DNA from: Papaver somniferum
Taxonomy: Eukaryota > Streptophyta > Magnoliopsida > Ranunculales > Papaveraceae
Length of the DNA: 64,000 nucleotides
Assembly: GCF_003573695.1 (NCBI RefSeq)
Contig: NC_039359.1
Coordinates: forward strand, 186,456,813-186,520,812
Reading direction: 5' to 3'
Part shown: positions 1-12,216 of the stretch, in pieces
How the letters are laid out: every line of letters starts with the position of its first letter
How positions within the stretch are numbered: the stretch's first letter is position 1
Position numbers and translations under genes: made by a program
Notes under the pieces: model-generated
The model's database searches: none
The model's input: only the letters and a program-made list of their open reading frames with translations
What the model was told of the DNA's origin: nothing

Positions 1-2430
1 AAAGAAAGAAAGATCACCCAAATCCTTTAATGCAAACACAGCACTGAGATCTTCAATTAAGCCAGAGATCTCAAATGAATGTGAACCGGTCACTATTATG
101 TCATCAACATAAACTAAAACGTACAATGTTGATTCCTTTGTTTGACGAATGAAGAGAGAAGTGTCAGAGATGGAACTTTTAAACCCCAACTTTACCAAGT
201 AGTTGCTCAGTTTTGAAAACCATGCTCTAGGCGCCTGTTTAAGGCCATGGAGTGATTTGTGCATCTTGCAGACATGGGATGGATGCAGTTCATGGATATA
301 CCCCTGAGGCTGCTGCAAATACACATCCTATTTCAAGTCTCCATGAAGAAAGGCATTTTCCACATCCAGCTGTTTGATATCCCAGTTGTGCATAACAGCA
401 ATTGACAGTACAAGCCTAATAGTGCACGGCTTTACCACTGGTGAAAAGGTTTCACCATAGTCAATACCAATTTGTTGGTTATATCCCTTGGAAACAAGAC
501 GCGCCTTCCTCTTGTTGATTGAACCATCTGAATTCTGTTTAACTCGATACACCCACTTGGATCCCACCACATTCATACCTTTTTCATATGGCACCAGAGA
601 GTATGTGCCATTCTTAATTAATGCATTTATCTGAACATCCATTGCATCCCGCCATTCCGGAATTTTTCTTGCAGCCGAGAAACAAGTTGGCTCCATGAAA
701 TCATCATCATGCAGAATAAGCTTGGACGCAGTTAAGCACAACTTTTGAATAGGCTTGTGTATACCGGCCTTTGCCCTTGTGACCATTGGATGGGATAGAG
801 TTGTTCTCTCAACTTCGTCACCAATATGGGAAGATGCAGCAGGCAGAGTTGAAGCAGGTTCAGAAGCTGAAGATGCTGAACTATCCGCAGGAGAGATAGT
901 TGCATCATAGCAAGGCAAACCTTCTGAGGGGGATGCTGAAATATTCACGTTGTCTGATGTCTGTGCAGCAGCAGGTTGTGAAGCATTACCCTGAATTACA
1001 GTAGTATTTCCTATACCAAATGGAGTCTTAGAGAAAATACTTGTGTTGGATTGTACAATACCTGGATTTGGCACTGGGGATTGATGCTTGAGAGGCAAGA
1101 ATGGGAATGTAGATTCCTCAAAGCGCACATGTCTAGAAATGTAGATTTTGTTTGTTTCTCTGTGTAAACACATGTACCCCTTATGTGCATTACTGTATCC
1201 TATAAAAACACATATAATTGACCTTGGTTCAAGTTTGTCTTTATTATATTGCCTTAAGCAAGGATATGCAAGACAGCCAAAAACTTTCAAGAAGGAATAG
1301 TCTGGCAGTTTGTTGAATAACAGTTCCAATGGTGTTTTCGAGTGTGACACTGAATTTGGTAGGAGGTTTATAAGATAACATGCAGTAACAAAAGCATCTG
1401 CCCAAAAATACCTAGGCATATGAGCATGAAACAGTAAGGCCAAACCAGACTCTGTGACATGTCTAATTCTACGTTCTGCCAAACCATTCTGAGGTGACGT
1501 GTGAGGACATGAAAAACGATGCTGAATGCCAGACTCATTTAAATAGGAAGTAAATTTTTGATATTCAAGAGCATTATCAGATTGAAAAATTTTAATCTTA
1601 TGACCAGTGAGATTCTCAACTTGTTTGCGAAAGAGAATAAAAGTCTGCAATGCATCAGACCGTAGAACTAGGGGGAAAATCCATGTATAGTGAGAATAGA
1701 CATCCATAAACAAAATGTAATACCGAAAACCAGTTCTTGATAAGGAGGGTGAGACCCATATATCTGAAACAACTAAGCTCAAAGGCTTATTATAAACTGT
1801 TTTACTTAGAGAAAAAGATAACTTCTTGCTTTTACTCACATGGCAAGAATGACGGAAGCCAAAGTTTTTATTTGTTACTGGAAGTGAAAATTGATGACAT
1901 ATTTTTGACACAGTGCTAAGCATAGGATGTCCTAGTCGCTGGTGCCAAAGAGGAAGAGTATAGGTCACCATAGCTTCAGGTTTTATTGAGTTCTGAATCA
2001 AATCTACCCCTTCAAACATGTAAAGGCCATTCTTGTTAAACCCTCTTAGCAGTATTATCCCCTTGCGCTTGTCCTTAACAACAAAGAAACCAGCATGAAA
2101 CTCAAAATAAACATTATTGTCTTTACAGAATTGACATACAGACAACAAGTTTGTCTTGATTTTAGGAACATGATAAATATGATTCAATGAAAAAGTTCGG
2201 GAATTAAGCGTAAAAGATGCATTACCAACATTAGAGATTTCCAGTGCATTACCATTGCCAACATGAACCTGCTCAGTTCCATTGTATTCATGAGGAATGG
2301 ACAGATTTCTCATATCAGAAGTGAGATGATGAGTTGCACCTGTGTCAGTTACCCACTGATTTCCAAACTGGTCTCCAGGTAAAGCAATATAGGCCTGCGC
2401 AGGACGCTGGTTGTTGGTTTGTCATAGCGA
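1..2430 (-). pseudogene. copia pol: protease, integrase, reverse transcriptase (broken)
   Basis: The pol frame begins just past the gag knuckle. The protease active-site motif DTGATHH lies at 2326-2346. The integrase has its N-terminal H-x4-H (WHQRLGH), but the distal zinc site keeps only one Cys (SCHVSKSK). The core shows a first Asp (VVSDIW), a second Asp (QSDNALEY) and a Glu region (SPQNGLAERR). The GKR-like tail KVFGCLAYP follows. RT starts near 640 (SKWVYRVK, KARLVSKGY, QLDVENAFLHG) and its YVDDIIVTG catalytic box is readable near 90-120. An in-frame TAG at 328-330 interrupts RT. With the gag frame change, this copy cannot make a full polyprotein. Confidence 0.92.
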
Positions 2431-3257
2431 AACCAACATCTGTCACCAAGATGGCCCTTCTTCTTACAAATATGGCACTTTTCTATGAACTGAGGAGGTT
2501 TCTGATTCTGATGCTGACGAGCATTCATATTATTGTTGGAATATGGATATTTCTGTTGGACTGGATTCTTTTGATTACCTCTGCTTGAGGAGGGAAAGTT
2601 TGAGACAGCTACATTTGCTAACGGAGACTGCAGTGATGACAACTGTGATTCTTGGCGCATGTCATAAGTGATCAGATGAGAGTAAAAGGTATTTATGGGC
2701 ATATCCTCAACAGTGCTCAAAGCAGTGACAATAGGATCATAGCTTTGGTTAAGGCCATTACTAATGGCTTGTTTCTTTTCATTTGTTGTTACAGCACAGC
2801 CAGATTCTGCCAATTGAGCAAATAAAGATTTAGCATCATTCAAATAGGTTTTGAGAGTTTTGTTACCTTTTGACATGCTATGCAGTTGCTTTTTCAGATT
2901 CATCTGATGATGAAAAGTTTTTGGTGCATATTCGGATTCTAGTTTATCCCAGACATCCTTTGCAGTTGTTAGGTGAGCTACATTACTCAGGACCTCAGGT
3001 GTCAGAGTTGAATTGAGCCAGCCAACGATGAGAGAATCCTGATGCTCATAAGCTGTAAACTCAGGATTTATATCTTCACTTTCAGGTAATGTCTTTGAAG
3101 GAACTTGTTTTGTTCCATCTACAAATCCACTGAGATCATATCCTTTTAAGATTGGTTTGAACTGTGCCTTCCAGAGGATATGATTTATTTCTGTGTGTTT
3201 CAATGTGACAAGGTGATGAATCTGCACCTGTCTTAGGGTATTAGTGGTGTCTGCCAT
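2349..3257 (-). CDS. copia gag polyprotein part, UBN2-like with CCHC zinc knuckle
   Basis: This is the capsid/nucleocapsid part of the copia polyprotein, which packages element RNA in virus-like particles. I chose the Met at 3257 (MADTTNTLRQ) because the upstream in-frame Met at 3377 would read through the LTR and primer site. Residues ~30-230 have the usual gag features (IVGWLNSTL, AKDVWDKLE, LKTYLNDAKS). A CCHC knuckle CHICKKKGHLGDRC sits near residue 275. In copia elements gag and pol are normally one frame; here the gag frame runs into a stop just after the knuckle because of a small indel near 2420. Confidence 0.9.
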   Translation of the reverse strand: MADTTNTLRQVQIHHLVTLKHTEINHILWKAQFKPILKGYDLSGFVDGTKQVPSKTLPESEDINPEFTAYEHQDSLIVGWLNSTLTPEVLSNVAHLTTAKDVWDKLESEYAPKTFHHQMNLKKQLHSMSKGNKTLKTYLNDAKSLFAQLAESGCAVTTNEKKQAISNGLNQSYDPIVTALSTVEDMPINTFYSHLITYDMRQESQLSSLQSPLANVAVSNFPSSSRGNQKNPVQQKYPYSNNNMNARQHQNQKPPQFIEKCHICKKKGHLGDRCWFRYDKPTTSVLRRPILLYLETSLEISG

Positions 3258-3300
3258 GAAATATTTTTTTGTTGTTGTGGTATTGAGCGGAAGATGGCTT

Positions 3301-3318
3301 GGATCAGGCTGATACCAA
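3301..3318 (-). other. primer-binding site, tRNA-iMet type
   Basis: The minus strand reads TTGGTATCAGCCTGATCC. TGGTATCAG matches the first bases of the initiator-Met tRNA primer site used by most plant copia elements (canonical TGGTATCAGAGC); the match decays after nine bases. It lies between the LTR end and the gag start, as expected. Confidence 0.75.
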
Positions 3319-3536
3319 GTTAGAATATGGATTTTGGTGAATGCTTCCACACCTGCTATGTGCAGAGAGTGGTTCAATTTATATTAATCACTTTCAAAGA
3401 TAATCTATTACAGATTAGGTAAACAAATCAAAGACTGAGCATGCCACTAATGTAGGCTTTAGAATCTGCCATAAAACTAGGTCAAGAGACTTGGTGTGCA
3501 GTCTTTCTAGCAGAGTCTTCAGGACTTGGCTTAACA
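3319..3536 (-). repeat. 5' LTR of the copia element (about 0.22 kb)
   Basis: On the minus strand it starts TGTTAAGCC at 3536 and ends in TCTAAC directly before the primer-binding site, forming the usual TGTTA...TAAC(A) ends. An AT-rich TATA-like stretch (TAATATAAAT on the minus strand, about 3378-3388) lies about 60 bases from the inner end and may be its promoter. The partner LTR is outside the window, so the outer limit is an estimate. Confidence 0.6.
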
Positions 3537-6500
3537 TCCATCAAACTAATTCTTCTTTGAGACCAATACTCATTACCAGGAACGAGTCTCTCGTGACCTG
3601 TTGTTGCCGTAAGGTACTTGGTGCTTGGAAGAACACTTAAATGCATCTCAAAACCCCATCTTATTATTCACCTGAGACAAATTAGAGTGACAAAACTCGA
3701 AACGAAAGAAAACCCAATTCATATCAAAGTATCAATTTTTATAAATCAACAAAATTTCTAAAATCCCCAATGAAATTCCCAAACTTATGAACCCCTAATT
3801 CAGTTTAGCCAAAATTCAAGAAAAAAACTGAAGCTTAAGTAGGAAATAGAAGAATAATTTATACATATTTCAGTAATAACCACTAATTTCTCCAGATACT
3901 CATTAATTTTGATCGATCCAATTTTTTGGTATTTATCATTCTTAGATGCAACGGGGGATGAAGAAGAAAGGAAGGTGGTGATGGTCGATGCACTGACACT
4001 GGAGATAAGTTGGGGTGGCGCTGAACTGGAGGGATGTGGTAGTGATTCTCTGAATCCGAAGAAGATGGTGTCGCCGGTGTTTATGTGAAAAAGATGGTGT
4101 TTCTCGTACTTATGAAGAAGAGTGGAAAATGTGAGAACATCTATTGAGATAGCGTATCTAAATATGATGTTGTCGCCGGCGTTGACGTTGGATCTCATAG
4201 AGATGTGCTCTAACAAGATGTCTGGACAGATTAAATACACGTACCTAATAATAAATTCGGTCTATTCTAAGCCATTGATTTTCATTGAGATTAATACAGT
4301 TGATATGAATACTCAACCTTGCAACACGTGGCGGCATCCAATTCCATCTGATCTAAGTCGTCGATTATTTCGGATATTTACACTAGTTTCAGATGAAACA
4401 TCCTCCTGCATACACGTGTTTAAGGGTATATGGATAAGTTGGGCATCATTATTTCATCTCATATGAGGAGAAATTGACCGAATTGATAGAGAAATTGACA
4501 AAACTAACGGATTTGGATGGAAAGATGGATGGAGGCCTAGTTTTGCAATATGAAAAAAAAGTGTCCTAGAGTTGTAAACGTGGGTAAAAACTAGGCCTAT
4601 ATCCGTTTATATTCCCAAGTAAAATGCATATTATGGCATGTAATTTTATATGTTTGGGCCAGGAAGCACATACAATAGGCGTGATCTAAGAAAACAATGT
4701 GTTGATTCACTTAGATGAGGAGCTAGACAAGATGATGTTCTTTTCCTGTGCATCTTAGTTGAGCTTGCTATTTGTGTTTGACATAGTGCACCAGAAACTA
4801 TATTAGGATACATTCTAGATCATGTAAAACAACATCAACCTCTATGTCACTTCTTGTGCATACCCCTAAAGAGTCATCTAAAAAAGGAACAATAGACAAA
4901 CAATATCCATAAATAACCATCTGAAAAAGGAACCATACACGAAGAAAAACATTCACATCTAAACTAAATTCACATGGACTAAAACCTAAATGTAAGAGAG
5001 TTACTTAATTTAGATTCAACAATATATTCCAGTAAAGGATTACAAAACATAAATTTGAACTTGTGTATGCTAGTAAAGGAAAAGTGATCCTAGCAGTCAA
5101 CAACAAACCCATGAAGAAAGATTATTCAGTAAGATAAGAAATTTATTATTTTGATTTATACTATCCAACTAAGTCAGAGACTGGTATCCTTGTTGCATAT
5201 ATGCGAAGACACACGAGCATTGCGAGTAGCCTTCCTTTTCAAGACCTTCAAAATATATCGTTCATTAGGTTTACGCCAACATTTAACAAAGATGATAAAC
5301 CTGTCATATTCAAGCCAAAAGACATACTTAAAAAACAATACAAATCACATCAAATATTAAGCAATCTGTATACAAACCTCAACAGATTTCTTAATGTTGT
5401 CGAAGATCATATAATTTTTTAAAGTTTGTTACTATTGTTCATACTATAATCCCAGATACCTAATTCGAAGACTTTTTGCAAAACATCCAGGCTACAAATT
5501 CAAGATGAGAATGCACTAATTATTACTATATAAAGATGGGAATGCCAATAGCTTCTACATAATAGAGACACCCATATATAGAAAAACACAATAGAAACAA
5601 ACATGCAGCTACTACAAATTGGGGTAGATGGGATTATTTTTTTGGGAACCCTAAATTGTACAATTTGTTTTTTAATCACATTCCATGATAAAGATACTAA
5701 AGTTCTTGAAGGGAACCAAAATCCCCAGAAATTTCTCCACTGAGCTTGTTGGTTCGGAATCCTAATTTCAGAACAAAGGGTTCCAACATTAATAATTTGA
5801 TAAACTTTAACAAACATTAATAATTTCAGAAATTCTGTTAATAAACATTAATAATTTGATAAATTTCAATTCCATAGAAATTGAAATTGATAAATTTAAG
5901 AACAAAGGATTCCAACATTAAGGATCGATTGAGCAAATTCATAAACCAATATTCAAAATTTCAGAATTGTAAGGATCGATTGAGTAAATTTTGTAAGTGG
6001 TCATTGAACAATTAGGGTTCTTAATCCATACAATACATAACAATGTAATGGTATATATTTACAAGTAATTATTTTTTTTTTGTCCTCCTTCTTATTATTG
6101 TGCTTCTCGTGTTTCTCTTCTTCTTCAGTTGAGTTAGCAACACATCCTTCACTAACTCATCGTCACCACCTCCATTACAAACTTCTTTTTCACCTCAGGT
6201 ACTATCGATTACCACCGCTTCCATTACAAACTTCTTCTGAAGATGAAGAAGGAAGAGTGAAAACATATTATAACTTGAATTTTCGATGGTATCAAAATCG
6301 CATAGCTATGAATCTAAATCAAGGGATTTGTTTTTCGTCTGTAATATTTGTGGCCAATTAGTGAAACTTATGTATGGAATCAGAAAGACACTCTAAGATG
6401 ACCCTTCGTGTAAGATGTGGTCAGGCCACACGCATTGAGTATGTGGCCCATCTTTACTTCTTGACTCATGTTTAACTTAAAAACCTTCCCCCACCAAAGG

Positions 6501-7079
6501 ATTTACTTCTTGAGAAAGAAAATAGGAAGCTAACAAAAAATTTAGTTAAACAGTTGTGTAATAAAATCTTTTTGGGACTTTATTTTCATCTTTATAATAG
6601 GTGTTAACATATAAAGATGGGCCATTTATATTGGCCACATACTTCAAGGAAAAGAATCCTTTCGATAGAAGTTTTGTACCTATCAAATCATGTATTCATG
6701 ACGTACGAACTATGCTTACTACCAACTCATGTGAAAATGATAAAAAGTTTTCTTGTGAGTTCGGTGTAGGATCTAATCGTCGGAAAACATCTTTCCTCGG
6801 TCATAAGAAAAAGGATTTAAAATATTCTATTAACCATGAGTATCATCATTACTATGATTATATTTCTGGTATATTTCACAAATATCAACCAAAAAAGGTG
6901 CATGAGGATGTTTCTGCACATCCATCCTCTTGGTAACAAGCTTGGCTCTACCCCATTTGTATATAACTTGAGATGGGGCAAGTAACAGTTTGATTTTTGT
7001 TGTGTTTGGGTTAATTTATTTTTAATCTTTTTCTCTGAGAAAAATTCCTTGACCAGTTTTTTTTTCTCTTTCCAAGGTT
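3537..7079. other. AT-rich interval, no supported gene
   Basis: No frame here has convincing coding character or a recognisable domain. A 146-codon minus-strand frame (3800-4240) and a 111-codon plus-strand frame (6601-6936, Lys/His/Tyr rich) are isolated and match nothing I know. Around 5760-5960 short units such as TTCCAACATTAA and AACATTAATAATTT recur irregularly. The stretch 6400-7079 may be the decayed 5' internal part of element A, but I found no primer-binding site or 5' LTR. Confidence 0.5.
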
Positions 7080-7224
7080 AATTAAAATGACGTAGTTTGT
7101 TCTCTACTATCCTTTTACTGCACTGTACTGATCCCTTCAGTGTGCGAACCTTGTCTGTTGAACGTTTCAACAAATCCTGCTTTCCTTTTGCGGGTCGCGG
7201 TTCATGAACGGGTCCAAGCCCATC

Positions 7225-7330
7225 TTTGGGTTTATAAGAAGTATGATACGCGTACCCTTCTTCTTCCGTCCCTAGTCCGCGTACATGAATTATTCTAGGG
7301 TTCATGTATTATCTCCATTAAAATTCTTCC
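7225..7330 (+). promoter_or_regulatory. promoter-like region before the element A passenger gene
   Basis: A TATA-like TTTATAAGAAG (7231-7241) lies about 250 bases before the passenger ATG, followed by a pyrimidine-rich leader and a splice-donor-like CAAGTAAGTCC near 7381-7391. Element B has a similar arrangement: AT-rich ATAAAAAGAAT near 53287, a pyrimidine-rich leader, and CCCGGTAAGT at 53520 before ATG 53564. This suggests an internal promoter and a leader intron. It is inference only. Confidence 0.35.
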
Positions 7331-7486
7331 TTGGAGATTCCAAAAGTGTCTAAGGGTTTTATTCATCATCAAGAAGCAAATCAAGTAAGTCCTTCCTTCT
7401 CATTGTACTCTCAATTTCTAAGTCTCACGGGAAATTTCAAGGTTTCAAAGAAGGTTTCAAAAACTTTGGATTTATCATCTTCTAGT

Positions 7487-8412
7487 ATGACTATACCTCA
7501 AAATCAAGATTCTATTAGAATTATATTTGTCAATGATTCTAGTAGTAAGATCTTTGAAAGGATTTCTTCTAGTGGCTTCATTATAGAAAAGAAATTGGAG
7601 ATGGTTAGTGGTCATAAAGAAGATTTGGTTTGTTTTGAAAAATTTAACTTGGAAACATCTTTAATGGTCTTGGTGAAGGTTTTGACACTCTCACAAGAAT
7701 CTTCTATGCTAACATCCATGATGTTGATCTTGATGACATGGAATTCAAGACCATCATAAATAGAGAAAGGATTCAAGACCATCATAATAGAGAGTTTATT
7801 TCAAGGATTACCAAAATTTCTTTGGGTAATTTTCGCCTTCCTAGACCAAGGGAAGAAAGACCATCTTATGAAACCATTTCCAATGGTCTTTGTGGCAAGA
7901 ATGTTGATTGAATTGAAGGGAAATTTTCTACTAATTATCTTAGTCTTGCTTTGATGTCTTTCGGAAAACTTGGTATATCTAATCTTTGCCCCTCCACATT
8001 TGAGAATTCTCGGTGGAGTCTTCAGTTTGCGGAGTTTGTCTATTTCCTTGAATTGGGTTCTCGAAGTCTTGATATTTGTGGATTCATCATTCTTCAAATG
8101 CTCTCAATGACATCGTCCAACAAGAAGTTAGGCGTTCCTTGCTTAATTGAGAAAATTTGTCGAGCATATTCTATTGCTCCTATTAGCAATTCCATTGGAA
8201 CTCCCAAACTTGTTCGTCCTAGTTCTTTCAACACTATGAAGGAGAATTCTTGTAAAAGGCAAAGATGTGATTCCCTTCACGGTTCTTGTGATCCTACCAC
8301 CTTGAGTCTTCTTCATCAAATTCGCAAGATTCTTGGATGGTTTTCGATGATGAAGATGATAATTAAATTCTTTATCTTTTGTTATTTATTTTATCTAGGA
8401 AACTTCTTATGA
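7487..8412 (+). pseudogene. putative plant transposon protein (passenger gene of element A), broken
   Basis: The frame starts MTIPQNQDS at 7487. It shifts near 7650-7690 from frame 2 to frame 1 and has a TGA at 7909-7911. Across the breaks it is colinear with the element B protein: FKTIINRERI versus FKTIVGNEIV, LGNFRLPRP versus IGNFQFPPP, and SNKKLGVPCLIEKICRAYSI versus SNKTLGFPCLISRICSHFVI. I recognise this as the plant-only domain recalled as Transposase_32/PF20167. Its biochemical function is unknown to me; despite the name it shows no catalytic triad. The C-terminal part (SIGTPKLVRPSSFN) has no recognisable domain. Confidence 0.75.
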
Positions 8413-9711
8413 GAATTTATTCTTGTGTTTTAAGAAGGATAACTAGGGTTTGGATAGCTATTATTGTGAGTACACATAGCTATTTCCAACTATTTTCATC
8501 TTGCAATGTTATTAGATTTATTTATTTAAATTCTAAAGTTTATTTGGAAGATGATTTTGCAGTATTAATCTTTACGGTTTTATATATTGCAACTTGTTAT
8601 GGGATATGTGTATTTGCGTGCGTGAACTATGATTGTCCCATATATTCTCAAAAGTTAAAGTCTATCATATATCTTTATACAAATATTGATAAAAGATAAA
8701 ATGAACTTTTGACAACAAAAGTTAAGCCTATTATGTCATTATTCAAATATTGATGGAAGATAGGATGAACTTTTGTTTACAAAGATTAAGTTTGTTACAC
8801 GTCTCTATGCAAATATTGATGAAAAATAGAATGAATCTTTCAATATTCCGCAGTATTGGTCTTTCCCTGATCCACTTCTATGTGAAAGTACTGTGTGGCT
8901 CCACAACTTCTCTTATGTTGAGCATTTCCGATTAAATTAATCATGGGTTCTCTTGTGGATAATTTAATTGAGTATTTTGGATACAAATTCATGCTTCATG
9001 TGATTTGTTAATGTCCAAAGAAATCCTTCTTTTCTTATGAAAGTAAGGTCGCTCTTGTTGTTCTTTCAGGAATGACATTTAATGGGGGAGATCTCTTAAT
9101 TGCCAAATCTTTGTGGGAGTGCGGCTGTGGAATATTGTAGGAATTTTCTTGTATCTTTATAAACTCCTTGATGAATACACTAGTTTCGACTATGTGAAAT
9201 CATCGAAACAAAGTTGATATGTTTTCTTTTGGTCATGAAGTATCTCTAAGGAAATTTCATTAGGATCCCACTAGTTTTCGTACCTTTGCCAATTTATATT
9301 GACAAAAAGGGAAGAATTAATGTGTAGTTCATACTACAAATACATATGGTTTACGGATCATTATGTAAGGTGGAGTGGTTTTCATGTGAGATGAAATCTT
9401 GACTAAGGGGAGTGATACATATCACCATAGTATTATTGTCAAAGTTGTGATACAATTGGACTTTGATGTTGTGTAATAATATTATGACATTGTATAACTA
9501 TGATTGTGAGCTACTGTTTTCTCAATGTTATAGCTACGGATCTTCAACAACTATGATGCTGAGTTGAACATATTCAGAATCACTGGAGTACTTGGAAGTG
9601 ACGAAGATTTCGATTAATGTTGAAGAACCAAGGAAATCAAGTATTTGGATTGAGAGCTACAAAGTTTATTTATTTGTATTCCATATGTATTGATAGTTTT
9701 GTCACTAAAAT

Positions 9712-9727
9712 TGACAAAGGGGGAGAT
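9712..9727 (+). other. polypurine tract of element A
   Basis: Purine-rich ACAAAGGGGGAGAT directly precedes the LTR start TGTTAGAGC. The same tract precedes the 3' LTRs of elements B and C, so the three share their plus-strand priming site. Confidence 0.8.
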
Positions 9728-12216
9728 TGTTAGAGCACTGCTCGGTCGAACTCGCAAGTGTTGATATCTCAAACTTGTTGTCAAGTTTAGTTTCCAAAAC
9801 TATAAGTCTTGATTTCTAGTCTACTTATAGCTAAGTATCAGATTAGGATAGAAAGTATACTTGAGATTCAAACTTCGCGGGGTTCATCGATCAAAGACGA
9901 ATAACTACTTAGGGGACCTTGTGGAACTTCATCAACAAAAGGTATGTGGAGACTTGAACTCATCTATCACTCAAAAGTCTATCTACACTATCTCCTATTT
10001 GAGATAAAATTCGTATAGCTATATAGACTTCGATTATACACATTTGATATTTCGAGCTGAGTTTAACTCACTTACATATTTCTCGAAATATGTGTTGGTA
10101 AGATTTTGCTTTAACCAATTCCTTCTTATATTCTTGACGAAAGTCAAAAGATGATCATGTGAAAATCTCCTGATAACATCTTACATGATTTGTGTGAGAC
10201 AGTCATTTGATGTAGACTCATAATGTTTTGTATTGATCATTCGATCACTTGAAAATTGCTTTGAAGCTAATAGTTTTTGTGATACAACTATTGGCATATT
10301 CCGAGAATGTTTCAACGATTGAAATGGAAGTTTAGAACAAATAACCATGATTGGATATATCATAGTATGCGTACTTGTATACTAACTGTTGCGAGTTATT
10401 TCAAGTCCGGGAACCATGGTATGCATACCCATATGCGTACTGATTGGTTTATTAGAGATCCAGGAGCTAAGTACCCATACCGGTACGCGTACTGGCGTGA
10501 GGTTCAAATTCCGGGACTTTACTGAGTTTGGTGGTATGTGTACCGGTTCGCGTACTGGTGAAACCAAACTTAGTCTGACCACTTAGGTATGCGTACCCAT
10601 TTGCATGCTTGAGTGGTTTATGTTCTAAAATTGGTTTGTTCATGAACTAATACATTTATATAATAAGGAATGCAATCTTTCGCAAACCGCGGCTATAATG
10701 TTCATGAATTGATTCGAGTGAATCAAAATCAATTTTGCTTCAATTGTGTATTGTATACTTCTATGAGAATATAAACAATTGAACAACTCTAGAACTAGTT
10801 TCATTTGATTCATTCGAACTAGTTATGGTTAAGATGAATAAGGTTGATATGAAAGCGTTCATATGGATAACTTCGGTTAACTATTGTTAAGCCAAGAAAG
10901 TTGCACACGTTTAGGTACGGTTACTCATATATAAATGAAGTAACTTTTCATTTGTGTGTAACAAGTTAAGTTCGATCTAATGGTTGAAAGATATTATCTT
11001 GAGTCTAATCAGGTTTTCATCTAACGATGAATATTGAATGCTTTGTTACCAACGTAACATGTATTGCAAACCATTATTTGAAGACTATATAAGGGATAAC
11101 TCTAGCAACTGGGAAACCTAATCCCCACACCTCATGTGTGATACTAGTTGCGACTAGAGTCGATTCTCCTTTAACCTTAGGTTTTTTTAAAACCCTGTAG
11201 GTTAACGACTAGAAGACTTCATTGGGATTGTGAAGCCAGACCTAAATATTTTCTTTGTAGTTGCATGTTCTGATATTGCTGTTTTCTATCGTGATTGAGT
11301 ACTATTTTTTCTAAGATTTGCTCGAGATTTAATCTCCGATAGGCAAGATAAAAAGTAGTCACAAACACCTTCGTCTCATCGTTTGTGATTCCGCAATATC
11401 TTGTTTCGCTACCATATGATTAAGATTATTGTGAGGTGATTGATATTTATAGGTTGTTCTTCGGGAATATAATCCTGGTATATCAATTGGTTCCTGTTCA
11501 CCTTGATTTATCAAAAGAAGAATAAAACTCGTAGGTATATCTGTGGGAGACAGATTTATCTGTATAATAGACTTTTCTGTGTGAGACATATTGGTTTATC
11601 TAGTCTTCGAATTTGGGTCGTAGAAACTCTTAGTTGTGGGTGAGATCATCTAAGGGAATCAAGTGCGTAGAGTCTTACTGGGATTCAGAGACATAAGGAG
11701 CGCAACTGTACCTGGATAAGTGTGAGATTGGTTAGGGCTCAACTACATTCCAGTCCGAAGTTAACTTGGAGTAGGCTAGTGTCTGTAGCGGCTTAATACA
11801 TTGTGGTGTTAAAATATGGACTAGGTCCCGACGTTTTTATGCATTTGCGGTTTCCTCGTTAACAAAACTTCTGGTGTCTGTGTTATTTCTTTTCCGCATT
11901 ATATTTGTTTATATAATTGAAATATCACAGGTTGTGCATAAGTTCAATCAATTATGAATCCAACCTCTGGTTGTTGATTAAATTGATTGACTTGGATATT
12001 GGTTTTTGATACCGTCCAAGTTATTTCTTATATTCAATCGGGCTCGCAAATTCCTATTTGTTTGAATTGAATTGAGAAACAGAGACATAACTCTTTGATA
12101 TACTTTCTTACGATTGAATCTGACTGTCTAGTTGATTCTCTTAAAAGTATACTGGAGTTAGTCCATACAGATTGCTAAGCGAAAATTGGGTGTGGTTGTT
12201 AGACCCACGCTTGTTT
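9728..12216 (+). repeat. 3' LTR of element A (about 2.5 kb)
   Basis: It starts TGTTAGAGCACTGCTCGG and ends near TTGTTAGACCCACGC; the expected terminal CTTTTTCA is altered by mutation or by the neighbouring insertion. The U3 part holds five palindromic GTACGCGTAC-type units (10361-10600). A TATA box is at 11086. About 1.1 kb lies between the TATA box and the LTR end, so R plus U5 is unusually long. Frames inside it are not genes. Confidence 0.85.
11086..11093 (+). promoter_or_regulatory. TATA box in LTR A
   Basis: TATATAAG is followed by GGATAACTCTAGC. The same TATA block recurs at 42891 and 56997 (element B), 14591 (solo LTR) and, on the minus strand, 50478-50486 (element C), always before a conserved 'ACTCTAGCAACT'-like stretch. 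Conservation in every copy supports it as the LTR promoter. Confidence 0.65.

Larger units (their letters stand above)
1..3536 (-). mobile_element. Ty1-copia LTR retrotransposon, minus strand, cut by the left window edge
   Basis: Reading leftward from 3536 the order is short LTR, primer-binding site, gag with zinc knuckle, aspartic protease, integrase, reverse transcriptase. Protease-integrase-RT is the diagnostic Ty1-copia order. RNase H and the 3' LTR lie beyond the left edge. The copy is defective: a gag/pol frame change near 2420 and an in-frame stop at 328-330. The coding text is otherwise well kept, so I infer a fairly young insertion. The right LTR limit rests on the TGTTA...TAAC terminal inverted motif; the target duplication cannot be tested without the other end. 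Confidence 0.93.
7080..12216 (+). mobile_element. element A: 5'-truncated non-autonomous LTR retrotransposon with large LTR
   Basis: Contents in order: promoter-like sequence, a 'putative plant transposon protein' pseudogene, a non-coding 3' internal module (~8430-9711), PPT and a 3' LTR. The module and LTR are clearly similar to those of element B (54690-58139) and, on the opposite strand, element C (43482-47240). The 5' LTR and primer site are missing and the left limit is undetermined; 7080 is a working limit. I see no protease, integrase or RT, so the element must have moved with helper proteins. Confidence 0.75.

Noticed and set aside
3800..4240. 146-codon minus-strand frame
   Set aside because: Ser-rich AT-biased text without a domain, homologue or gene structure that I can recognise.
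6601..6936. 111-codon frame, Lys/His/Tyr rich, considered as gag of element A
   Set aside because: No knuckle or similarity I could defend to the gag-like protein of element C; left inside the unassigned interval.
10307..10586. Overlapping frames in LTR A
   Set aside because: They fall in the GTACGCGTAC palindrome array within U3; palindromes open frames on both strands.
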